Under the pieces are notes generated by a model. The model searched no databases. It saw nothing but the letters and a program-made list of their open reading frames with translations, and was not told the DNA's origin. Shown here piece after piece: positions 49,932 through 63,541 of a stretch of 64,000 nucleotides of DNA (positions within the stretch are counted from its first letter, which is position 1; each line of letters starts with the position of its first letter). Both the position numbers and the translations under genes were made by a program. Source of the stretch: Nemophila menziesii (Eukaryota; Streptophyta; Magnoliopsida; Boraginales; Hydrophyllaceae); NCBI GenBank assembly GCA_029959085.1, contig JARWIR010000092.1:1-64000 (forward strand), given 5' to 3'.

Positions 49932-52900
49932 GAAATATAAACACACCTTGTTACAAAAATTCATTGAACTATACATTTCCAGTAAATTTTATATTCGTAA
50001 TTGTCAACGTCATAAATAGTTAAAAAGTAGACTAGTTTATAAACTTTAAAAGTTTATAATAAATAAAATAAAATAAAACCCTTACCTGGAGCCTTTGGTG
50101 GTGTTGTTGATGTTGGTGGTGCTGGTGATGATGGAGAAGGTGGAGCTGGTGGGGTGACCTTTCTAGGGTGCCCCTTGGCAGCTTTTTGGGTAAACCCTAG
50201 GTGGCGGTCTTGTGTGGTGTTGCTGTTGAAGCCCTGTTAAAGGAAATATTCGAGAAGGTGGTCTTTTGTTGTGGTGTTCGAGCTGGTTTCGCCTGCAAAG
50301 GGAAAACTTTTGTAGGGCATTGATCATATGTTGTCTAAAAGCCAGGACACCTTGATATGCTCGATGGTGTTCTTGACGCCCAACTGTTATAAGGGACCCA
50401 CTGTTTCCACCAACATGGTCCTCACGTCCGTCCGGAAGGATAGAAACCCTTTAGGGAAAAGAGAAACATAATACGATTCTCTACCGCTAGCTAAATAGCG
50501 TACCCAAAAAAAAGAGTATGCAATTAGATCTATGCGGGTTTCTTACAGGATTAGCATGTTACTTTGTCATGTTTTTAACGACTTTGAATATATTATCGAA
50601 TTAATAAGATTCAACTACAAAAAAGAGATAATTAAAAAACTTACATTCACATGGAACACTGACACACGGTTTCTAGGATCGCTACCATTCACCACATAAC
50701 AGATTTCTGTAACATTACTTGCACTCGAGAAATCGTCGGACTGCAATTAATGTAAAAATAATTTCACGATAAGTCCCTAAAAATTATAAGTATAATATTT
50801 ATGAAACTATTGAGGGAAGTGAAAGTTGTGAGTAGTACCTTGTGGTGACGTGTATTATCATTGACTAAGTAAAAGATTCTTCGTGGTGGCAATGGAAGCC
50901 ATAAAGAAGCTACAGCATTACGAACAGTCTTGGAAGGAATTTCCGGTTCATTTAACTTCTTCTTGGTGACCTGCCATCACTATTTACCCAAAAGAATAAA
51001 AATTAATATAGAGTTAATTAATTATGCTAAGTCAATTGTAATTATTTATTAAAATTTTTACCCGCATTATGGAGAAGACGAACCTGGTAAAGGGTATAAA
51101 CCCAACGCTTTGCACCATAAGCAAGACCTGCACCCACTAGAGGCTTGTACCTAACATGAACATTTTAATTATCCACCTCAGAATATTTTGAATATACTTT
51201 TTCTATAGACTGAATTTCAGAGTGTAATCAAAAAATTATAATTCAACTACAATTCAACATAAAAATTTATAAGTAAACTAAATATATTTTCTTAATAATG
51301 ATCACATCCAAATAGTTATTCAAACTTATCAACATACTTATTTAAACTTCATTGTATTAGTTGAAATTATATTTAAATCTAAATTTATATTTTCATAGAT
51401 GATCTTTTGTGCTTAATCTTGAGAAAAAATATTAGATAAATCGATTCACATATTCTACAAACATTTAAGACAACAAAACTAAGGACATTTTGGTAAAAAC
51501 ATAAAAGAAGCACTACTTAAATAATTAATATATATTAGCGTTTTGTTTATTAGCACTTATGTGATGCAACTAATGGATTAACTTTATAGGCCATGAATGT
51601 AGGAAAAAACTAAAATGAATAAAATTGAGGCATGGTGTTAATACCTTTTTTGCCGATCTTGTATCTCTTGTTATGCATTCACCTTTTCTATTTTATTGAA
51701 ATAACATGACCAACGTTCTTTTTCCTGTAAATCAAATAACTCGATACTAATTGTATAGATAAATGATGAAGTCTTAACACTAAAAAATAGATAAAATATT
51801 TACAAATTAATGGATTGTAAATTATATAACGTTGCATGTTTAACATTTTTAATAAGTATTTGGAATCTCAATAATGTTAATTGAATAGATTTAGAAATAA
51901 TAAAAAGTAAATGCTACCTTCAAAAGAAAATGATGTGAATCTCTAAAATATAACATAAGAAAATAAACTATGTTTTTATTTATTGCTTAAATCTAGGCTT
52001 AATTTGTGTATTGGCGCCGACAAAGCTACCTAAGTATTATTCGCAATAATTATAGTCTAGTGTTATGCTTTAATAAGGGTTGTATAATTCATCAACTTAC
52101 ATTTAGAGGCCATGAAAATTTTACCAATTCTATTTTATTGCATAAGACATTGGGTTGTTGTAACAAAATAAAAATATGTTAAGCTAGATTTAGTATAATA
52201 ATATTTAATCAATATATAAGTGAAAGGATGAGTTGAACATTCAATTAAGATTACATTGAAAGAAAATAAGTATTTCTAATTCCAAAAATCTATATGGATT
52301 TGAAATTCTATATTTGTACTCTTTTTCTGCAGAATTTTTTTATCATTTTTTGTTTTCTTTTATTATTATATAATTATTGGTCATAATAATAACATACCTT
52401 GTGACAAATTACATAGACTCCAAAAGAGGGAATGTTCTTGAAAAGAAACATAATCTTGATAAACATGGGAGATCCGTCTAAAAGTATCTATCATTATAAT
52501 CTTCAAAAAAAATATAAAGAAATTGTAAATTGTAAAAAAAAAAAAAACTGATTACACTTTTTATATGGTTTAGAAATAAGCTTGATTTGAAATTTTTCTT
52601 CTTTACCTCCGGTCTTCTTTCTTCAATCGATATTTCGCTATGGAAAAGTTTTGCTGCGTAAAAGTTATGGAGTAAGTGAAGGTTTTTTTTCTTTTCCATT
52701 TTAACCTACACCCTGCTTAGCTGAAAAAACCCAGCCCACTGACTAAGACCCGCACTTAGACCAACCTGAACACTATAAAAGCCCAAATTGACTTGAACTT
52801 AAAATTAGGCCCCCGATAATGTTTTTAGAAAAAAAATATGAATGGACACTATTTATTTTTAAAATTCATATATAACCTATCTATTGATTAATTTTTTAGA

Positions 52901-54477
52901 AAATTGTTCAATCCCTAATATGACACTACTAGCTACTATTAAATAATATAGAAACATCTAATAATCACTATGGTAACATTGCATTTCCAAAATATGTATC
53001 TCTATCATCTATCTTAGTGTTACAATAGATACATAACGAGTCAATATTGTGGTCACATGATATTTGTCTTATCTTTTTTGGCTATTTGTTGAGTGTAGCT
53101 AATCATAGAGTAAGTATATGTCTCGGTTTAATTTTCTTGTCACACCATAATATTATGCCATGTACAAAATTTATTTGCTAGCCGCAATAGATTGTATGTA
53201 TATCATAGATTTGTTGGACACAATATTGTATAATATGTTTTACTTAAAGTATAAGTTGTTTTTAGTTTAAAATTTAAATAAAAAAAATTGATCCATGTAA
53301 ATAGTGTATGGTTTAGATAAAAGTTCTCATATTTTTCTATGAACATCTTTCATCATCTTTCTCTTTTGAAAAAATTTAAGAAATAAATGTAAGTTCATAT
53401 TTAACTCAAATCTTAGTTTTGAGGAAATTCATTCATCTAATATTTGATGGTTCAATACTATTAGGAAACATACTCTATGTTTTTAACTTTCAAAAGTAAT
53501 TATCTAATTAATCTAATGACATGTATTTTGTTATTATAATTAATAAATGTAATGTGAATATTTGATCATTCAATATATGATGTAAGTCTTACTCAAGTTT
53601 TGAAGAAGGAGATACCTTAAAAAGCATAAATTACTGGAAAATCAGCTATAATTTAGCAAATTTCAACAATTTGATAATATGCGTTCCAAATATTTAAAAC
53701 ATCATTAAACCCTGTAAATTTCCTCTAATTCGTTAATTTTTGATAAGTTAATCCCTTCCATTCCAAATATTTAAATGTGTATATTATTCAAAATGGCCTA
53801 CTATACTCCCTATGGTCTACACTGATGAGTTAGTGTCATATTTTTGGAATTCGCATCCATTTTTTAATTATTGTCAAAAAATAATTAAAATACAATACAC
53901 ATCTTTTGAAATATATCATCCATCCTTTGTTTTTGTACATAAAAGTTATTTACAGGCTTCATCTATGACTAAAGACAAAGTAGTCTAAAAATAAATTATT
54001 TAACTAAAAAAAAACCATTTAACATTATTATTCACCTTATTTAACAAACACCCAAATTAACTAAAACACCTAGAACAAAAGTTATTAACAGTATCGCTTG
54101 TAAAGTTATTCTGAAATATTGTTAAAGACTTGTAGCCATTTGTGAAATCTTCTGCGACAATCATAATTTATATGACCTGAAATTTATTTCATGTTCTATT
54201 TAATTGCATGTATCTTATTTTACATAAGATTTTTCAATTATATATTAACTTGAATACCTTTTTCTGACCAAATTTAAATAAATAAATTAATTACCTCTTA
54301 TCCAGATTGGGTCCATTAAGTACTCACGTGTCACAAAGCTCGGATAAAGTCCTATTGATGCACTTCAATCTGACAAAAGAGCCATAAAATTCAGATCATT
54401 CTAAAAACGCGCTAATGATTTCACTTGTACAAGTTTTATTAATTTAACATTAAATTGAATTAGAAAATTTTGTAAGT
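49932..54477. repeat. Repeat unit 12 (4,546 bp), copy of unit 2
   Basis: It carries the unit 2 marks along its whole length (TTTTGCTGCG near 52650, gtaagtatatg near 53112, attaggaaac near 53461, catctatgac near 53961). It lies 45,381 bp, or ten units, from unit 2, one unit more than the period separating units 1 and 10. Confidence 0.95.
50086..52699 (-). pseudogene. HD-ZIP IV pseudogene fragment, unit 12
   Basis: The WLPLPP exon is at 50839-50970, with the IFYLV variant shared with unit 11. A 2-bp loss (tattggcgcc in place of tattctggcgcc) near 52012 lies beside the CK-stop remnant. Confidence 0.8.
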
Positions 54478-57400
54478 GAAATATAAACACACCTTGTTAC
54501 AAAAATTCATTGAACTATACATTTCCAGTAAATTTTATATTCGTAATTGTCAACGTCATAAATAGTTAAAAAGTAGCCTAGTTTATAAACTTTAAAAGTT
54601 TACAATAAATAAAATAAAATAAAACCCTTACCTGGAGCCTTTGGTGGTGTTGTTGATGTTGGTGGTGCTGGTGATGATGGAGAAGGTGGAGCTGGTGGGG
54701 CTTGGCAGCTTTTTGGGTAAACCCTAGGTGGCGGTCTTGTGTGGTGTTGCTGTTGAAGCCCTGTTAAACGAAATATTCGAGAAGGTGGTCGTTTGTTGTG
54801 GTGTTCGAGCTGGTTTCGCCTGCAAAGGGAAAACTTTTTTAGGGCATTGATCATATGTTGTCTAAAAGCCAGGACACTTTGATATGCTCGATGGTGTTCT
54901 TGACGCCCAACTGTTATAAGGGACCCACTGTTTCCACCAACATGGTCCTCACGTCCGTCCGGAAGGATAGAAACCCTTTAGGGAAAAGAGAAACATAATA
55001 CGATTCTCTACCGCTAGCTAAATAGCGTACCCAAAAAAAAGAGTATGCAATTAGATCTATGCGGGTTTCTTACAGGATTAGCATGTTACTTTGTCATGTT
55101 TTTAACGACTTTGAATATATTATCGAATTAATAAGATTCAACTACAAAAAAGAGATAATTAAAAAACTTACATTCACATGGAACACTGACACACGGTTTC
55201 TAGGATCGCTACCATTCACCACATAACAGATTTCTGTAACATTACTTGCACTCGAGAAATCGTCGGACTGCAATTAATGTAAAAATAATTTCACGATAAG
55301 TCCCTAAAAATTATAAGTATAATATTTATGAAACTATTGAGGGAAGTGAAAGTTGTGAGTAGTACCTTGTGGTGACGTGTATTATCATTGACTAAGTCAA
55401 AGATTCTTCGTGGTGGCAATGGAAGCCATAAAGAAGCTACAGCATTACGAACAGTCTTGGAAGGAATTTCCGGTTCATTTAACTTCTTCTTAATGACCTG
55501 CCATCACTATTTACCCAAAAGAATAAAAATTAATATAGAGTTAATTAATTATGCTAGGTCAATTGTAATTATTTATTAAAATTTTTACCCGCATTATGGA
55601 GAAGACGAACCTGGTAAAGGGTATAAACCCAACGCTTTGCACCATAAGCAAGACCTGCACCCACTAGAGGCTTGTACCTAACATGAACATTTTAATTATC
55701 CACCTCAGAATATTTTGAATATACTTTTTCTATAGACTGAATTTCAGAGTGTAATCAAAAAATTATAATTCAACTAAAATTCAACATAAAAATTTATAAG
55801 TAAACTAAATATATTTTCTTAATAATGATCACATCCAAATAGTTATTCAAACTTATCAACATACTTATTTAAACTTCATTGTAGTAGTTGAAATTATATT
55901 TAAATCTAAATTTATATTTTCATAGATGAACTTTTGTGCTTAATCTTGAGAAAAAATATTAGATAAATCGATTCACATATTCTACAAACATTTAAGACAA
56001 CAAAACTAAGGACAATTTGGTAAAAACATAAAAGAAGCACTACTTAAATAATTAATATATATTAGCGTTTTGTTTATTAGCACTTATGTGATGCAACTAA
56101 TGGATTAACTTTATAGGCCATGAATGTAGAAAAAAACTAAAATGAATAAAATTGAGGCATGGTGTTAATACCTTTTTTGCCGATCTTGTATCTCTTGTTA
56201 TGCATTCACCTTTTCTATTTTATTGAAATGACATGACCAACGTTCTTTTTCCTGTAAATCAAATAACTCGATACTAATTGTATAGATAAATGATGAAGTC
56301 TTAACACTAAAAAATAGATAAAATATTTACAAATTAATGGATTGTAAATTATATAACGTTGCATGTTTAACATTTTTAATAAGTATTTGGAATCCCAATA
56401 ATGTTAATTGAATAGATTTAGAAATAATAAAAAGTAAATGCTACCTTCAAAAGAAAATGATGTGAATCTCTAAAATATAACATAAGAAAATAAACTATAT
56501 TTTTATTTATTGCTTAAATCTAGGCTTAATTTATGTATTCTGGCGCCGACAAAGCTACCTAAGTATTATTAGCAATAATTATAGTCTAGTGTTATGCTTT
56601 AATAAGGGTTGTATAATTCATCAACTTACATTTAGAGGCCATGAAACTTTTACCAATTCTATTTTATTGCATAAGACATTGGGTTGTTGTAACAAAACAA
56701 AAATATATTAAGCTAGATTTAGTATAATTTTATTTAATCAATATATAAGTGAAAGGATGAGTTGAACATTCAATTAAAATTACATTGAAAGAAAACAAGT
56801 ATTTCTGATTCCAAAAAATCTATATGGATTTGAACTTCTATATTTGTACTCTTTTTCTGCAGAATTTTTTTATCATTTTTTGTTTTCTTTTATTATTATA
56901 TAATTATTGGTCATAATAATAACATACCTTGTGACAAATTACATAGACTCCAAAAGAGGGAATGTTCTTGAAAAGAAACATAATCTTGATAAACATGGGA
57001 GATCCGTCTAAAAGTATCTATCATTATAATCTTCAAAAAAAATATAAAGAAATTGTAAATTGTAAAAAAGAAAAAACTGATTACACTTTTTATATGGTTT
57101 AGAAATAAGCTTGATTTGAAATTTTTCTTCTTTACCTCTGGTCTTCTTTCTTCAATCGATATTTCGCTATGGAAAAGTTTTGCGGCGTAAAAGTTATGGA
57201 GTAAGCGAAGGTTTTTTTTCTTTTCCATTTTAACCTACACCCTACTTAGCTGAAAAAGCCCAGCCCACTGACTAAGACCCGCACTTAGACCAACCTGAAC
57301 ACTATAAAAGCCCAAATTGACTTGAATTTAAAATTAGGCCCCCGATAATGTTTTTAGAAAAAAATATGAATGGACACTATTCATTTTTAAAATTCATATA

Positions 57401-59004
57401 TAACCTATCTATTGATTAAGTTTTTAGAAAATTGTTCAATCCCTAATATGACACTACTACCTACTATTAAATAATATAGAAACATCTAATAATCACTATG
57501 GTAACATTGCATTTCCAAAATATGTATCTCTATCATCTATCTTAGTGTTACAATAGATACATAACGAGTCAATATTGTGGTCACATGATATTTGTCTTAT
57601 CTTTTTTGGCTATTTGTTGAGTGTAGCTAATCATAGAATAAGTCTATGTCTCGGTTTAATTTTCTTGTCACACCATAATATTATGCCATTTACAAAATTT
57701 ATTTGCTAGCCGCAATAGATTGTATGTATATCATAGATTTGTTGGACACAATATTGTATAATATCTTTTACTTAAAGTATAAGTTGTTTTTAGTTTAAAA
57801 TTTAAATAAAAAAAATTGATCCATGTAAATAGTGTATGGTTTAGATAAAAGTTCTCATATTTTTCTATGAACATCTTTCATCATCTTTCTCTTTTGAAAA
57901 AATTTAAGAAATAAATGTAAGTTCATATTTAACTCAAATCTTAGTTTTGAGGAAATTCATTCATCTAATATTTGATGGTTCAATACTATTAAGAAACATA
58001 CTCTATGTTTTTAACTTGCAAAAGTAATTATCTAATTAATCTAATGACATGTATTTTGTTATTATAATTAATAAATGTAATGTGAATATTTGACCATTCA
58101 ATATATGATGTAAGTCTTACTCAAGTTTTGAAGGAGGAGATACCTTAAAAAGCATAAATTACTGGAAAATCAGCTATAATTTAGCAAATTTCAGCAATTT
58201 GATAATATGCGTTCCAAATATTTAAAACATCATTAATCCCTGTAAATTTCCTCTAATTCGTTAATTTTTGATAAGTTAATCCCTTCCATTCCAAATATTT
58301 AAATGTGTATATTATTCAATGTGGCCTACTATAGTCCTTATGGTCTACACTGATGAGTTAGAGTCATATTTTTGGAATTCGCATCCATTTTTTAATTATT
58401 GTCAAAAAATAATTAAAATACAATACACATCTTTTGAAATATATCATCCATCCTTTGTTTTTGTACATAAAAGTTATTTACAGGCTTTATCTATAACTAA
58501 AGACAAAGTAGTCTAAAAATAAATTATTGAACTCAAAAAAAACCATTTAACATTATTATTCACCTTATTTCACAAACAACCAATTTAACTAAAACACCAG
58601 AACAAAAGTTATTAACAGTATCGCTTGTAAAGTTATTCTGAAATATTGTTAAGGACTTGTAGCCATTTGTGAAATCTTCTGCGACAATCATAATTTATAT
58701 GACCTGAAATTTATTTCATGTTCTATTTAATTGCATGTATCTCATTTTACATAAGATTTTTCAATTATATATTAACTTGAATACCTTTTTCTGACCAAAT
58801 TTAAATAAATAAATTAATTACCTCTTATCCAGATTGGGTCCATTAAGTACTCACGTGTCACAAAGCTCGGATAAAGTCCTATTGATGCACTTCAATCTGA
58901 CACAAGAGCCATAAAATTCAGATCATTCTAAAAACACGCTAATGATTTCACTTGTACAAGTTTTATTAATTTAACATTAAATTGAATTAGAAAATTTTGT
59001 AAGT
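54478..59004. repeat. Repeat unit 13 (4,527 bp), hybrid of unit 3 and unit 4 types
   Basis: Its first part copies unit 3, including the 20-bp proline-segment deletion and gtttacaataaat. From gatgaactt near 55927 on it copies unit 4 (tacctctggtc, aaaaaagaaaaaactg, gagttagagtc). The switch lies between about 55,585 and 55,927. Confidence 0.92.
54632..57228 (-). pseudogene. HD-ZIP IV pseudogene fragment, unit 13
   Basis: The proline-rich segment has the unit 3 deletion and so the 84-codon open frame (54600-54854). The WLPLPP exon at 55366-55497 has a normal donor, unlike unit 4, and starts VIKKK. The MEKKK frame (56911-57228) is the 105-codon form of unit 4. Confidence 0.8.
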
Positions 59005-62000
59005 GAAATGTAAACACACCTTGTTACAAAAATTCATTGAACTATTCATTTCCAGTAAATTTTATATTAGTAATTGTCAACGTCATAAATAGTTAAAAAG
59101 TAGCTTAGTTTATAAACTTTAAAAGTTTATAATAAATAAAATAAAATAAAACCCTTACCTGGAGCCTTTGGTGGTGTTGTTGATGTTGGTGGTGCTGGTG
59201 ATGATGGAGAAGGTGGAGCTGGTGGGGTGACCTTTCTAGGGTGCCCCTTGGCAGCTTTTTGGGTAAACCTAGGTGGCGGTCTTGTGTGGTGTTGCTGGTG
59301 AAGCCCTGTTAAAGGAAATATTCGAGAAGGTGCTCTTTTGTTGTGGTGTTGGAGCTGGTTTCGCCTGCAAATGGAAAACTTTTGTAGGGCATTGATCATA
59401 TGTTGTCTAAAAGCCAGGACACCTTGATATGCTCGATGGTGTTCTTGACGCCCAACTGTTATAAGGGACCCACTGTTTCCACCAATATGGTTCTCACTTC
59501 CGTCCGGAAGGATAGAAACCCTTTAGGGAAAAGAGAAACATAATCTGATTCTCCACCGCTAGCTAAATAGCGTACCCAAAAAAAAGAGTATGCAATTAGA
59601 TCTATGCGGGTTTCTTACAGGATTAGCATGTTACTTTGTCATGTTTTTAAACGACTTTGAATATATTATCGAATTAATAAGATTCAACTACAAAAAAGAG
59701 ATAATTAAAAAACTTACATTCACATGGAACACTGCCACACGGTTTCTAGGATCGCTACCATTCACCACATAACAGATTTCTGTAACATTACTAGCACTCG
59801 AGAAATCGTCAATTAATATAAAAATAATTTCACGATAAGTCCCTATAAATTATAAGTATAATTTTTATGAAACTATTGAGGGAAGTGAAAGTTGTGAGTA
59901 GAACCTTGTGGTGACGTGTATTATCATTGACAAAGTCAAAGATTCTTCGTGGTGGCAATGGAAGCCATAAAGAAGCTACAGCATTACGAACAGTCTTGGA
60001 AGGAATTTCCGGTTCATTTAACTTCTTCATGGTGACCTGCCATCACTATTTACCCAAAAAGAATAAAAATTAATATAGAGTTAATTAATTATGCTAAGTC
60101 AATTGTAATTATTTATTAAAAATTTTACCCGCATTATGGAGAAGACGAACCTGGTAAAGGGTATAAACCCAACACTTTGCACCATAAGCAAGACCTGCAC
60201 CCACTAGAGGCTTGTACCTAACATGAACATTTTAATTATGCACCTCAGAATATTTTGAATATACTTTTTCTATAGACTGAATTTCAGAGTGTAATCAAAA
60301 AAATATAATTCAACTAAAATTCAACATAAAAATTTATAAGTAAACTAAATATATTTTCTTAATAATGATCACATCCAAATAGTTATTCAAACTTATCAAC
60401 ATACTTATTTAAACTTCATTGTATTAGTTGAAATTATATCTAAATCTAAATTTATATTTTCATAGATGATCTTTTGTGCTTAATCTTGAGAAAAAATATT
60501 AGATAAATCGATTCACATATTCTACAAACATTTAAGACAACAAAACTAAGGACATTTTGGTAAAAACATAAAAGAAGCACTACTTAAATAATTAATATAT
60601 ATTAGCGTTTTGTTTATTAGCACTTATGTGATGCAACTAATGGATTAACTTTATAGGCCATGATGTAGAAAAAAACTAAAATGAATAAAATTGAGGCATG
60701 GTGTTAATACCTTTTTTGCCGATCTTGTATCTCTTGTTATGCATTCGCCTTTTCTATTTTATTGAAATGACATGACCAACGTTCTTTTTCCTGTAAATCA
60801 AATAACTCGATACTAATTGTATAGATAAATGATGAAGTCTTAACACTAAAAAATAGATAAAATATTTACAAATTAATGGATTGTAAATTATATAACGTTG
60901 CATGTTTAACATTTTTAATAAGTATTTGGAATCTCAATAATGTTAAATTAATAGATTTATAAATAATAAAAAGTAAATGCTACCTTCAAAAGAAAATGAT
61001 GTGAATCTCTAAAATATAACATAAGAAAATAAACTATATTTTTATTTATTGCTTAAATCTAGGCTTAACTTGTGTATTCTGGCGCCGACAAAGCTACCTA
61101 AGTATTATTCGCAATAATTATAGTCTAGTATTATGTTTTAATAAGGGTTGTATAATTCATCAACTTACATTTAGAGGCCATGAAACTTTTACCAATTCTA
61201 TTTTATTGCATAAGACATTGGGTTTTTGTAACAAAACAAAAATATGTTAAGCTAGATTTAGTATAATTATATTTAATCAATATATAAGTGAAAGGATGAG
61301 TTGAACATTCAATTAAGATTACATTGAAAGAAAACAAGTATTTCTGATTCCAAAAATCTATATGGATTTGAAATTCTATATTTGTACTCTTTTTCTGCAG
61401 AATTTTTTTATCATTTTTTGTTTTCTTTTATTATTATATAATTATTGGTCATAATAAAAACATACCTTGTGACAAATTACATAGACTCCAAAAGAGGGAA
61501 TGTTCTTGAAAAGAAACATAATCTTGATAAACATGGGAGATCCTTTTAAAAGTATCTATCATTATAATCTTCAAAAGAAATATAAAGAAATTTTAAATTG
61601 TAAAAAAAAAAACTGATTACACTTTTTATATGGTTTAGAAATAAGCTTGATTTGAAAGTTTTCTTCTTTACCTCCGGTCTTCTTTCTTCAATCGATATTT
61701 CGCTATGGAAAAGTTTTGCCGCGTGAAAGTTATGGAGTAAGCGAAGGTTTTTTTCTTTTCCATTTTAACCTACACCCTGCTTAGCTGAAAAAGCCCAGCC
61801 CACTGACTAAGACCCGCACTTAGACCAACCTGAACACTATAAAAGCCCAAATTGACTTGAACTTAAAATTAGGCCCCAGATTATGTTTTTAGAAAAAAAA
61901 TATGAATGGACACTATTCATTTTTAAAATTCATATATAACCTATCTATTGATTAATTTTTTAGAAAATTGTTCAATCCCTAATATGACACTACTAGCTAC

Positions 62001-63541
62001 TATTAAATAATATAGAAACATCTAATAATGACTATGGTAACATTGCATTTCCAAAATATGTATCTCTATCATCTATCTTAGTGTTACAATAGATACATAA
62101 CGAGTCAATATTGTGGTCACATGATATTTGTCTTATCTTTTTTGGCTATTTGTTAAGTGTAGCTAATCATAGAGTAAGTCTATGTCTCGGTTTAATTTTC
62201 TTGTCACACCATAATATTATGCCATGTACAAAATTTATTTGCTAGCCGCAATAGATTGCATGTATATCATAGATTTGTTGGACACAATATTGTATAATAT
62301 GTTTTACTTAAAGTATAAGTTGTTTTTAGTTTAAAATTTAAATAAAAAAAATTTATCCATGTAAATAGTGTATGGTTTAGATAAAAGTTCTCATATTTTT
62401 CTATGACCATCTTTCATCATCTTTCTCTTTTGAAAAAATTTAAGAAATAAATGTAAGTTCATATTTAACTCAAATCTTAGTTTTGAGGAAATTCATTCAT
62501 ATAATATTTGATGGTTCAATACTATTAAGAAACATACTCTATGTTTTTAACTTGCAAAAGTAATTATCTAATTAATCTAATGACATGTATTTTGTTATTA
62601 TAATTAATAAATGTATTGTGAATATTTGACCATTCAATATATGATTTAAGTCTTACTCAAGTTTTGAAGGAGGAGATATCTTAAAAAGCATAAATTACTG
62701 GAAAATCAGCTATAATTTAGCAAATTTCAGCAATTTGATAATATGCGTTCCAAATATTTAAAACATCATTAATCCCTGTAAATTTCCTCTAATTCGTTAA
62801 ACTTTGATAAGTTAATCCCTTCCATTCCAAATATTTAAATGTGTATATTATTCAATGTGGTCTACTATAGTCCCTATGGTCTACACTGATGAGTTAGTGT
62901 CATATTTTTGGAATTCGCATCAATTTTTTAATTATTGTCAAAAAATAATTAAAATACAATACACATCCTTTGAAATATATCATCCATCCTTTGTTTTTGT
63001 ACATAAAAGTTATTTACAGGCTTCATCTATAACTAAAGACAAAATAGTCTAAAAATAAATTATTTAACTCAAAAAAAACCATATAACATTATTATTCACC
63101 TTATTTCACAAACACCCAATTTAACTAAAACACCTAGAACAAAAGTTATTAACCGTATCGCTTGTAAAGTTATTCTGAAATATTGTTAAAGACTTGTAGA
63201 CATTTGTGAAATCTTCTGCGACAATCATAATTTATATGACCTGAAATTTATTTCATGTTCTATTTAATTGCATGTATCTCAATTTACATAAGATTTTTCA
63301 AGTATATATTAACTTGAATACCTTTTTCTGACCAAATTTAAATAAATAAATTAATTACCTCATATCCAGATTGGGTCCATTAAGTACTCACGTGTCACAA
63401 AGCTCGGATAAAGTCCTATTGATGCACTTCAATCTGACACAAGAGCCATAAAATTCAGATCATTCTAAAAACACGCTAATGATTTCACTTGTACAAGTTT
63501 TATTAATTTAACATTAAATTAAATTAGAAAATTTTGTAAGT
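59005..63541. repeat. Repeat unit 14 (4,537 bp), mostly a copy of unit 5
   Basis: It carries the unit 5 marks (lost acceptor, gtaaacctagg, ccatgatgtag, TTTTGCCGCGTG). Near its end two sites (aaccgtatcgc near 63151 and gaaatattg near 63178) match unit 7 instead of unit 5, which suggests a further switch. Confidence 0.92.
59159..61763 (-). pseudogene. HD-ZIP IV pseudogene fragment, unit 14
   Basis: As in unit 5, the NGSDPRN exon has no acceptor, and the proline-rich frame (59127-59399, 90 codons) is open. The WLPLPP exon is at 59905-60036. Confidence 0.8.

Noticed and set aside
40835..59004. Assembly duplication of 1-22,725 as a false repeat
   Set aside because: The second block is not an exact copy: it has private substitutions and two recombinant units (11 and 13) with a gain and a loss. 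Pure misassembly would more likely give exact copies. Long reads would still be needed to exclude it fully.
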